A stretch of 28,321 nucleotides of DNA. It comes from an uncultured Collinsella sp. (lineage in GTDB: Bacteria > Actinomycetota > Coriobacteriia > Coriobacteriales > Coriobacteriaceae). The notes below the pieces were generated by a model. It made no database searches, was not told the origin of the DNA, and saw only the letters and a list, made by a program, of their open reading frames with translations. The position numbers and the translations under genes were made by a program. The DNA lies in assembly GCA_900541245.1 (NCBI GenBank), contig UQIS01000034.1, positions 1 to 28,321 of the forward strand, given 5' to 3'. This document shows positions 22,060 through 28,321 of this stretch, piece after piece. How positions within the stretch are numbered: the first letter of the stretch is position 1; each line of letters opens with the position of its first letter.

Positions 22060-22326
22060 TTAGAACGAGAGGTTGTCGTCGGTGTTGGCGGCTTCGCCGT
22101 CGGCGAGCACGTCGTTGCCGTCGACGTCCTTCAGGAGCACCGAGACCTTCTGCTCGGCATCGGACAAGCGAGTACGCAAGCTCTTGAGGAGCTCGACGCC
22201 GCGGGTATAGCTCTCGAGCGACTCCTCGAGCTCCATATCGCCCGACTCCAAGCTGCGGATGATGAGCTCCAGCTCCTGCGAGGCCTGCTTGTACGTAAGC
22301 TGCTCAACCGGGGTCTTCTCTGCCAT
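22060..22326 (-). CDS. xseB: Exodeoxyribonuclease VII small subunit
   Basis: This 88-residue protein has the XseB layout: LTYKQASQELELIIRSLESGDMELEESLESYTRGVELLKSLRTRLSDAEQKV. That helical hairpin wraps the large subunit XseA. A negatively charged tail follows. AAGGAA six bases before the ATG. It directly follows xseA (42-base gap), as is common, and acts as the partner in one ssDNA-degrading complex. Confidence 0.95.
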   Translation of the reverse strand: MAEKTPVEQLTYKQASQELELIIRSLESGDMELEESLESYTRGVELLKSLRTRLSDAEQKVSVLLKDVDGNDVLADGEAANTDDNLSF

Positions 22327-22368
22327 ATCTGTTTCCTTTCCTAAAGGCTTATCGCTATGAAACGCGGT

Positions 22369-23820
22369 TTACTCGACCGTATCGACCGTTGCCGCCACGT
22401 TGCCGTCTGCCATGCGCACGCGGATGGCGTCGCCGGGCTTAAAAGTCTTGGCGCTCGTAGCCACCCCATCATCGCTGTACGCGATGGAATAGCCGCGGGC
22501 AAGCACCTTGAGCGGCGACAGGGCATCGAGCGACGCGGCAGCTCGGCCCAGGTCGGACGCTGGCTTGCTGAGCATCGTGCGCCCCTGATGCTCTAAACGG
22601 GAACTCGCAAGCGTGAGCGCATGGCGCTTGCCATCGAGCCCTGAGGTGCTTGCAACCAGACGCTCGGGCAGGCGCTCAAAGTTGGAGCGGAATGTCCCAA
22701 CCGAACGCGTTATGGCGCCGGACAAACGATCGGCCGTCAGGGCAAGCTCAGACTCGTGACGCTCAACCATAAACGTTGGGTCGTTGAGGCACGGGCGGCA
22801 CGCGGCCGCATCGAGCGCATCGCCCAAGCGAGCCGTATAGGTATCCCAGGCACGGCGACCGCGCTGGTCGAGCATCTCCAGGTCGACCTGGGCCGACCCA
22901 ATCATCGATGCCATCGCGGCACCCAGACGCTGATAGCGCGCCTCGAGCACATCGGCCAACTCCGTCATAGCCGGCGCCACCGATTCGGCCGCCGCCGTGG
23001 GCGTGGAGGCGCGACGGTCGCTCACCATGTCGCAAATCGAGGTATCGGGCTCATGGCCAATGCCGGTCACCACGGGCACGGGACAAGCCGCCACCGCGCG
23101 GGCAAGCTCCTCGTCATTAAAGGTCATGAGGTCCTCAAAGGAGCCGCCGCCACGCACCAGCAAAATACAGTCGGGCGCCGGCGTAATGGCAGCGGCGCGG
23201 CGCAAGCCTTCAATAAGCTCTGCCGGCGCACCCTCGCCCTGGACCTTTGCGCCCACGCAGACGAGCTCGACGAGCGGGTTGCGACGACGCAATGTGCGCT
23301 TGACGTCGTCGATTACGGCACCCGAAAGCGAGGTAACGACCGCCACGCGGGAGCAGAACACCGGGATGCGGCGCTTGCGCGCTTCGTCCATCAGGCCCTC
23401 GCGGCGTAGCTTTTCGGCCAGTTGCGCCACTTGTTGACGCAGCAGACCCTCGCCCGCCAGCGAAAATGAGCGAGCGACAAAGCTCATGCGGCCCGTGGCC
23501 TTATAGAGATTGAAGCTGCCCTTAAAGCTCACCTGCATGCCATCGCGCAAGTCGAAGGTGCGCTTAAGGTAGGCGCCCTTCCAGATGATGCAGTCAACGG
23601 CGGCCGAGTCGTCCTTAATCTGGAAGTAGCAGTGACCGCTTCGGGCATTGGGGCCACGGAAACCCGTGACCTCGCCCAGAACGCTCAGCTGCGGAATGGC
23701 ATCGAGCGCACCGGCGGCGATCTCTACCGCCTGGCTCACGCTGAGCTCCTTGCGCTCCTGCTCATCCGAACCGTCGAACTCGGCGGAAACGGCATTGCCG
23801 GTCAGATTCCAGCCTGCCAC
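22369..23820 (-). CDS. xseA: Exodeoxyribonuclease VII large subunit (GTG start likely)
   Basis: The enzyme degrades single-stranded DNA in both directions to oligonucleotides and works in mismatch and damage repair. The N-terminal OB fold (LSVLGEVTGFRGPNARSGHCYFQIKDD) is followed by the catalytic domain: VAVVTSLSGAVIDDVKRTL, ILLVRGGGSFEDLMTFNDEELARAV and VVTGIGHEPDTSICDMVSDRRASTPTAAAE. The C-terminal half has the long helix typical of XseA. I took GTG at 23820: AAAGGAGG ends four bases before it. An in-frame ATG at 23838 would place that SD inside the gene and has no SD of its own; the longer form is 489 residues against 483. It is upstream of xseB in the same operon. Confidence 0.93.
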   Translation of the reverse strand: MAGWNLTGNAVSAEFDGSDEQERKELSVSQAVEIAAGALDAIPQLSVLGEVTGFRGPNARSGHCYFQIKDDSAAVDCIIWKGAYLKRTFDLRDGMQVSFKGSFNLYKATGRMSFVARSFSLAGEGLLRQQVAQLAEKLRREGLMDEARKRRIPVFCSRVAVVTSLSGAVIDDVKRTLRRRNPLVELVCVGAKVQGEGAPAELIEGLRRAAAITPAPDCILLVRGGGSFEDLMTFNDEELARAVAACPVPVVTGIGHEPDTSICDMVSDRRASTPTAAAESVAPAMTELADVLEARYQRLGAAMASMIGSAQVDLEMLDQRGRRAWDTYTARLGDALDAAACRPCLNDPTFMVERHESELALTADRLSGAITRSVGTFRSNFERLPERLVASTSGLDGKRHALTLASSRLEHQGRTMLSKPASDLGRAAASLDALSPLKVLARGYSIAYSDDGVATSAKTFKPGDAIRVRMADGNVAATVDTVE

Positions 23821-23889
23821 GCAGCCTCCTTTCGTCATCGTGCACATGGGCTCCGGCCCTGCGCAAATTCAAGTCCAACACATAGTACA

Positions 23890-23919
23890 GCGCCGCGGGG
23901 ACACAAATCTCCGCGGCGC
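23890..23919 (-). terminator. 9-bp GC hairpin after the Zn peptidase gene
   Basis: GCGCCGCGG (23890-23898) pairs with CCGCGGCGC (23911-23919) over 12 bases. There is no U-run on the minus strand. It probably limits readthrough from the peptidase gene into xseA. Confidence 0.45.
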
Positions 23920-23935
23920 CTGTCAAGCCAATTTG

Positions 23936-24640
23936 TTATCGGTTGGAGTTTCTGTTGTAGCGAGCCATAAGATAGAGCAGCTGAATGATCGAAGTGAGCG
24001 CTGCGGCAACATAGGTAAGCGCGGCTGCCGTCAGGACCTTCTTGGCACCGTTGACCTGCCTGGAGCTCATACCCGACTGCTCGATATACGCCACGGCGCG
24101 GCGGCTGGCATCAATCTCGACCGGCAGCGTAACCAACTGGAACAACACACTAAACGAGAAGAAGATCAGCGCGAGGGTCGTGAGTCCCGCGATGTTCATA
24201 AACAGACCCATGAGCAACACGATGGTCCAAGTGTTCTGGGTGAAGTTGACGACCGGCACGAGGGCTGTGCGTACCTTCATCATGGCATAACCACTTTGAC
24301 GCTGGGCGGCATGGCCCGCCTCGTGGCAGGCGACGGCAACGCTTGCGACCGACCCGCCTGAACGGTTGGCATCCGACAGATACAGGCTGTTGTCCTGCGG
24401 GTTGTAATGATCGGTGAGCTCACCAGCGACGCCCTTGATACCCACGGCGTTGCAGCCGCTGGCGTCGAGCATGCGGCGAGCGACCGTGGCGCCCGTGTCG
24501 CCGTCCGAGCGAACCTTGGACCAGGTCTTGTACGTCGAATTGATATAGCTCTGCGCAGCAAGGCCAAGCACTGTACAAACAAGAACAACCAGCAGGTACA
24601 GCGGGTCGATGCCAAAGCCGTAACCATAATAATAGGGCAT
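23936..24640 (-). CDS. YugP-like membrane zinc metallopeptidase
   Basis: This 234-residue membrane protein has an N-terminal hydrophobic segment (about 13-31), a soluble part with the zinc site HEAGH (about 105-109, ACHEAGHAAQRQSGYAM), two or three hydrophobic segments (about 125-170) and a last one at 205-226. This is the arrangement of the YugP family (Zn_peptidase_2), whose substrates are largely unknown. GGAGG seven bases before the ATG is a strong SD. It is 64 bases after RNase D on the same strand and precedes xseA. The role in this organism cannot be inferred from the neighbours. Confidence 0.92.
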   Translation of the reverse strand: MPYYYGYGFGIDPLYLLVVLVCTVLGLAAQSYINSTYKTWSKVRSDGDTGATVARRMLDASGCNAVGIKGVAGELTDHYNPQDNSLYLSDANRSGGSVASVAVACHEAGHAAQRQSGYAMMKVRTALVPVVNFTQNTWTIVLLMGLFMNIAGLTTLALIFFSFSVLFQLVTLPVEIDASRRAVAYIEQSGMSSRQVNGAKKVLTAAALTYVAAALTSIIQLLYLMARYNRNSNR

Positions 24641-24704
24641 GCGAATTCCTCCGAATCGAGTTACACGTTGGAGGCATTTTACCCACTCAGCCGGCTAGGC
24701 TTCC

Positions 24705-25838
24705 CTATAACAGTTCAATCTTTCCGTCCTTCACGGTGAGTCCCATGTTGCCCGAGAGCAGATCGTCCAGGCGCGAGCCCACAAGCTCAAAGCGCCAGCC
24801 TTCGCGCAAGGGGCTCTGCTCGGGATGCTCAATATAGTCGGCCAGGTCATCACGCGAGGCAATGACCGAGGTCGCCACGCCCGAGCGCTCGGCAACTAGG
24901 CGAATGAGCGCATACATCAGGTCCGTCACGCTCTCCAGCTCCGGAGAGATCTGGCGATGCCCGCGCACCATGAGCGGCAGGCGATCGTGCGGGCAGCTCG
25001 CGCCGCGCTTGATGGCCATGAGCGCGCCGTCCACATCGCGCTCCCCCAGCTGATCGGTGCCGCGGATGCTGCGGAACTCCTCAACGCGCACAGGATTGCG
25101 CTTGACGAGCGCCAGCAGCGTGTCGTCGGACATGACCCACTTGCGCGGGATGTTACGGCGCTCGGCGCGGTCCTCGCGCCAGGCGGCGAGCTCGCGCGCG
25201 ATACCCAGCTGGTGACGGCTGCACGAGTTGATGCGTTTGACCTTGCGGAACGCCTCGTGGCGATCGGCGCGATAGTGCGACTCGTCAGCCAGTGGGCGCA
25301 GCTCGTCGAGCACCCAGTCCACCCGGCCCAGCTCGCGCAGGCGACTCATCATCTCGGTATAGGCGACGATCAGGTACTTGACGTCATCGATCGCGTACTC
25401 GATCTGTTTATCGGTCAGCGGGCGGCGCGACCAGTCGGTCAGCGACTCGGTCTTGGGCAGCGATACACCGCAGAACGTCTGAACAAGCGCGCCATACGAA
25501 ATCTGCTGGCGCTCGCCCAAAAAGGCGGCGGCCACCTGCGTGTCAAAAATCGGACGCGGCAGCACGCCTACGGTATGGAGCATGACCTCCATATCCTGCG
25601 AGCAGGCGTGGAAGACCTTGGTCACGCTCTCGTCGGCCATAAGCTCGGCCAGCGGCGATAGGTCGTCGATTACCAGGGGATCGACCGCTACGCTCTCGGC
25701 AGGGGTGGCAATCTGAACCAGGCACAGACGCGGATGGAACGTGCGCTCGCGCAAAAACTCGGTATCGACGGCAATCGCGTCGAACTCACGGGCGCGCTGG
25801 CAAAAGTCGAGTAGAGCCTGATGTGTGGAAATGTACAT
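24705..25838 (-). CDS. rnd: Ribonuclease D-like 3'-5' exonuclease
   Basis: This 377-residue protein has the DEDD exonuclease fold: DTEF with D25 and E27, D82 in HACSQDMEV, and Y148-x3-D152 in EYAIDDVKYL, so it is DEDDy. SLPKTESLTDWSRRPL precedes it as usual. An HRDC-type helical domain follows (about 205-280, with AAWREDRAERRNIPRKWVMSDDTL). It trims 3' ends of tRNA and other structured RNAs. I took the ATG at 25838, where the conserved N-terminus begins; upstream in-frame ATG at 25874 adds residues with no family match. No strong SD is seen. It is divergent from the lipid kinase gene. Confidence 0.93.
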   Translation of the reverse strand: MYISTHQALLDFCQRAREFDAIAVDTEFLRERTFHPRLCLVQIATPAESVAVDPLVIDDLSPLAELMADESVTKVFHACSQDMEVMLHTVGVLPRPIFDTQVAAAFLGERQQISYGALVQTFCGVSLPKTESLTDWSRRPLTDKQIEYAIDDVKYLIVAYTEMMSRLRELGRVDWVLDELRPLADESHYRADRHEAFRKVKRINSCSRHQLGIARELAAWREDRAERRNIPRKWVMSDDTLLALVKRNPVRVEEFRSIRGTDQLGERDVDGALMAIKRGASCPHDRLPLMVRGHRQISPELESVTDLMYALIRLVAERSGVATSVIASRDDLADYIEHPEQSPLREGWRFELVGSRLDDLLSGNMGLTVKDGKIELL

Positions 25839-25902
25839 ATCAACCCATCGAATAAGGTTAGGCCCGAAAAACACGGGTAGGATATCGGCATTGCCTTACA
25901 AC

Positions 25903-25908
25903 TATACT
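25903..25908 (+). promoter_or_regulatory. -10-like TATACT before the lipid kinase gene
   Basis: TATACT lies 29 bases before the ATG. No convincing -35 is found upstream, so the call is weak. Confidence 0.3.
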
Positions 25909-25936
25909 CGGTTAGTCACAGAACGGGAACGTAAGT

Positions 25937-26854
25937 ATGCGCTGCCTTATCATCCACAACCCGGCATCGGGCCCCAGCTCAGATGAAATCTACGCATTCA
26001 CGCACGCCCTCGCGCAGGGCGGCGACGAGGTCGTGATGCGTTTTATCGGCGATGGTATGGAACCCGAGGATGCCGTGGCAGACGTGCGTGAGTTTGACCG
26101 CGTGGTCGTTTCGGGCGGCGACGGCACTGTCTCCAACGTGCTCGATCAGATGCGCGGATGCGGTGTCCCCACGCTCGTCTTCCCCTCCGGTACGGCCTGC
26201 CTGTTCTTCAACAACATCGGCAATGCCCCCGAGGCAGCGGCGCTTGCCAAGGCCTGCCGTGCCGGTCGCACGGTCAAAGTCGACATGGGCGAGCTCTTTT
26301 GGCTCGACGAGAACGGCAACGAGAAGCGCCACGGCTTTATCATCATCGCCGGCTCGGGCTTCGACGCCGAGATCATGATGAAGGCCGCCCCCACCAAAAA
26401 CGACATCGGCGAGATCGCCTACTTCCTCTCTGCGCTCGCCACGCCCAACCCTACGGTAACGCACTTTACGATTGAGCATGACGGCATTGTCGAGGAGCTC
26501 GACGGCATCTGCTGCATGGCCGGCAACACCTCGGTCATCCAAAACGACATCAACCTGTTCCCCGACTGCCGCATGAACGATGGCATGGTCGACATTGCGG
26601 TCATCGAACCCGTGCGCACCGTGCAGCTGCTGCCTACCGTGATCACCGCTGCGCTTGACCCCGCCGGCAAGGTACTCGGGCGCCCGCAGTTCAAGATCAT
26701 CCAGACCAAGGAAGCCAAGATCACCTGCACCCCATCGCTGGGCATGCAGTTCGATGGCGAGATTATCTCCAGCAACTCGGGCGTCTTTGGTGCCCGCGCG
26801 CTTCCGCAATGCCTCGACCTCATCGTCGACGAATTCTCCCCGCTCGGAAAATAG
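25937..26854 (+). CDS. Diacylglycerol/sphingosine-type lipid kinase
   Basis: The 305-residue protein is a DAGK-catalytic family member: LIIHNPASGP at 4-12, GGDGT at 60-64 (nucleotide-binding), VFPSGTACLFFNNIG at 81-95 and the C-terminal MQFDGEII. Such enzymes phosphorylate a lipid such as diacylglycerol or undecaprenol-like compounds, or an NAD-like ligand in some related subfamilies. GTACL in place of the more usual GTANDF/GTANL is a small deviation. A GGGAACG at 13 to 7 bases before ATG is a weak SD. The next gene, a 30-residue microprotein, begins nine bases after its stop with a strong SD; both fit one transcript ended by the terminator at 26991-27040. Confidence 0.88.
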   Translation: MRCLIIHNPASGPSSDEIYAFTHALAQGGDEVVMRFIGDGMEPEDAVADVREFDRVVVSGGDGTVSNVLDQMRGCGVPTLVFPSGTACLFFNNIGNAPEAAALAKACRAGRTVKVDMGELFWLDENGNEKRHGFIIIAGSGFDAEIMMKAAPTKNDIGEIAYFLSALATPNPTVTHFTIEHDGIVEELDGICCMAGNTSVIQNDINLFPDCRMNDGMVDIAVIEPVRTVQLLPTVITAALDPAGKVLGRPQFKIIQTKEAKITCTPSLGMQFDGEIISSNSGVFGARALPQCLDLIVDEFSPLGK

Positions 26855-26863
26855 GAGGACCCT

Positions 26864-26956
26864 ATGAACGACAATCCCCTGCTCGGCTTTATCATCATCG
26901 TTTTGGCCATGCTCGTCGGCTATGCGATCAACGTGATCCACCGCCGGAAGAAGTAA
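26864..26956 (+). CDS. 30-residue single-pass membrane microprotein
   Basis: An ATG at 26864 is followed by 29 further codons and TAA at 26954-26956. The peptide begins MNDNPLLGF, has one hydrophobic stretch of about 16 residues (FIIIVLAMLVGYAINV, 9-24) and ends HRRKK. AGGAGG with six bases of spacing precedes the ATG, better than that of the gene before it. The layout (short polar start, one transmembrane helix, basic tail) predicts an inner-membrane microprotein with N-terminus outside. It sits nine bases after the lipid kinase stop, so it is probably translated from the same mRNA. No family is recognised. It might modulate the kinase at the membrane, which is inference. Confidence 0.75.
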   Translation: MNDNPLLGFIIIVLAMLVGYAINVIHRRKK

Positions 26957-26990
26957 TTCCACATTGGTATGATATTCATCCAGTTATCGA

Positions 26991-27040
26991 CTCTCCCGCT
27001 GTTTATGCAAATCCTAAACAGCGGGAGAGTTTTCTTTTTG
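26991..27040 (+). terminator. Strong intrinsic terminator after the microprotein gene
   Basis: CTCTCCCGCTGTTT (26991-27004) pairs perfectly with AAACAGCGGGAGAG (27016-27029) over an 11-base loop, followed by TTTTCTTTTT. It closes the lipid kinase/microprotein transcript. Confidence 0.95.
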
Positions 27041-27264
27041 AGCGCCGTCTAATGCTTTATTCAGCTACAGTAAATGCAGGGTGCCTTTATTTAACTAAAG
27101 CCATAAAATGAGTATTATTATCCGTTCATCGTATATTTCCACACGCTCATCGAGTAAAAGCTGTTGTCGAGTGAATACTCTTTACACTTCCTTTAGGCTA
27201 ATAGATGTATTTATTAGCTGAAACTCCGTACGGTTTCGCGGGGTTTCAACAGTTGGGAGGGATT
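27041..27264 (+). other. AT-rich upstream region of the C69 peptidase gene
   Basis: AT-rich, without a gene. It probably contains the promoter: TTTACA (27181-27186) is a -35-like hexamer, but no -10 has a proper 16-18 base spacing. A dyad CTAATA-N8-TATTAG (27198-27217) could be an operator. A GGGAGG SD lies four bases before the start at 27265. Confidence 0.4.
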
Positions 27265-28321
27265 ATGAGGTTTACTCATCCTGTCAACACGCTCAAGAAG
27301 CTCGGCTGCGGCCTTGCGTTTGGAGCAGCGGCCATCATGGCCATGCCGACTTCGGCACTCGCCTGCACCCAGATCTACATGGGCAGCAAGCTCACGGCAG
27401 ACGGCAACACGTACTACGGCCGTTCCGAGGACTTCGGTCCGCGCTATGTCAAGCACTTTGGCATTGAGCCCGCACACAAGGACGGCAACGAGTACACCTC
27501 GGTCGAGTCCGGTTTTGAGTACAAGTCCAAGGGCGCAACCTACCGCTACACCTTCGTTCGCGACAACCCCTCGCAGTGGGAAGATCGCTACGACGCATAT
27601 TCCGAGGCAGGCATCAACGAGAAGGGCGTCTCCTGCTCTGCCACGCTGAGCACCTCCTATAACGAGAAGGCCGAAGAGGCCGACCCCATCACCGAGGAGA
27701 CTGGCATTGGCGAATACAGCTATGCCAGCGTCATCCTGGGCGAGAGCGCCACGGCCCGCGAGGGCGTCGAGCTCATCGGCAGCCTGATCGACGAGCAGGG
27801 CGTCTGCTCCAACGACCAGATCATCATCGCCGACAGCACCGAGACCTGGTTGTTCGCCGCGCTTTCCGGCCATCAGTGGATTGCTATGAAGCTCGCCGAT
27901 GACATCGCCTCGCTCAACCCCAACATCGGCAACCTCACCTATAACGTCGACCTCGATGACACCGAGAACTGTCTCCATTCCGAAGGCATCGAGTCCATGC
28001 CTAAGGAGAAGGGCTTTGCCGAGTACACCGACGGCAAGTTCGACGGCGCCAAGACCTACGGCGAGGAGATTAGCGAGGCCGGTATGCACCAGTGGTCGCG
28101 CTATATCCAGGGTCGTGATTACTTCATGGCTCCGCTTGCCGAGGGCACCGACTACGAGATCGTCAAGGACGAGCGCGAAGAGGCTCGCGCCACGACCGGC
28201 GCCCTGGTCCACGAGATGCAGCCGCTGTTCTTCCAGCCCGGCAAGTCCGACTGGAACACCTTTGAGATTATTCGTTCCTTCGCCGCTCGCGGCGAGATTG
28301 TCGCCGGCCTCAACGCCAACA
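27265..28321 (+). CDS. Exported C69 family dipeptidase (C-terminal part outside window)
   Basis: 352 codons are seen before the window ends. An N-terminal signal peptide is clear: basic LKK, a hydrophobic stretch (about 13-27) and an ALA-C junction at 31-34. Position 34 is the cysteine that, in C69 (PepD-like) enzymes, is the N-terminal nucleophile; it is followed by TQIYMGSKLTADGNTYYGRSEDFG (35-58), which matches the family's opening. EAGINEKGVSCSATLS and ETGIGEYSYASVILGESATAREGVELIG are also typical. The A at -3 rather than L speaks against a lipoprotein. It cuts dipeptides outside the cell or in the wall, feeding amino acids to a fermentative cell. GGGAGG four bases before ATG. The strong terminator before it shows separate transcription. 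Confidence 0.9.
   Translation, partial: MRFTHPVNTLKKLGCGLAFGAAAIMAMPTSALACTQIYMGSKLTADGNTYYGRSEDFGPRYVKHFGIEPAHKDGNEYTSVESGFEYKSKGATYRYTFVRDNPSQWEDRYDAYSEAGINEKGVSCSATLSTSYNEKAEEADPITEETGIGEYSYASVILGESATAREGVELIGSLIDEQGVCSNDQIIIADSTETWLFAALSGHQWIAMKLADDIASLNPNIGNLTYNVDLDDTENCLHSEGIESMPKEKGFAEYTDGKFDGAKTYGEEISEAGMHQWSRYIQGRDYFMAPLAEGTDYEIVKDEREEARATTGALVHEMQPLFFQPGKSDWNTFEIIRSFAARGEIVAGLNAN

Noticed and set aside
1..28321. tRNA, rRNA or known riboswitch
   Set aside because: No cloverleaf with a CCA-type end, no rRNA-like sequence and no familiar riboswitch core were seen by eye. A covariance search could still find one.

Overview
The window looks like chromosome of a GC-rich, fermentative gut actinobacterium of the Coriobacteriia, most likely Collinsella or a close relative. 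This is inferred from protein character (YfcC-type carrier with arginine deiminase, divergent tandem acetate kinases, IS1249-like transposase) and from the contrast between GC-rich genes and AT-rich promoter regions. No rRNA gene or database search backs it.

Layout. 1-417: the 5' part of an IS1249/IS256-like transposase, cut by the window edge. 418-820: a gene-free stretch with five hairpins and a repeated 16-base motif. 821-8025: a minus-strand arginine catabolism region, arcA1 -> ornithine carbamoyltransferase -> YfcC-type carrier, with a second arcA and a PLP aminotransferase upstream. The two arcA copies belong to a 1391-bp direct repeat (3547-4937 and 6635-8025) that is identical wherever compared and includes the promoter region. 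No carbamate kinase is present in the window. 8428-14764: plus-strand genes for polyphosphate kinase with an odd C-terminal tail, an RlmD/TrmA-type rRNA methyltransferase, a DJ-1/PfpI protein overlapping Maf, and a P1 peptidase. 14765-15035: nested inverted repeats plus a relic of a glycosyltransferase 3' end. 15015-17241: minus-strand UDP-galactopyranose mutase and a family 2 glycosyltransferase. 17473-21527: acetate/ATP module with pta (plus) convergent with two tandem divergent acetate kinases (minus), separated by a 127-bp palindrome and three degenerate ~60-bp tandem repeats. 21675-25838: minus-strand HIT protein, xseB, xseA, YugP-like Zn peptidase and RNase D. 25937-26956: a diacylglycerol/lipid kinase followed by an unlisted 30-residue membrane microprotein with a strong Shine-Dalgarno. 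27265 to the end: an exported C69 dipeptidase, cut by the window edge.

How the genes work together. Arginine deiminase and ornithine carbamoyltransferase turn arginine into citrulline, then ornithine and carbamoyl phosphate; the YfcC carrier plausibly handles arginine/ornithine exchange. Pta and acetate kinase make ATP from acetyl-CoA. Both fit an anaerobe relying on substrate-level phosphorylation, with polyphosphate kinase as a phosphate/energy store.

The window shows no evident new defence or CRISPR system. The most unusual content is structural: the exact arcA duplication with phased promoter motifs, the large nested intergenic palindromes, the degenerate tandem repeats, and the microprotein.
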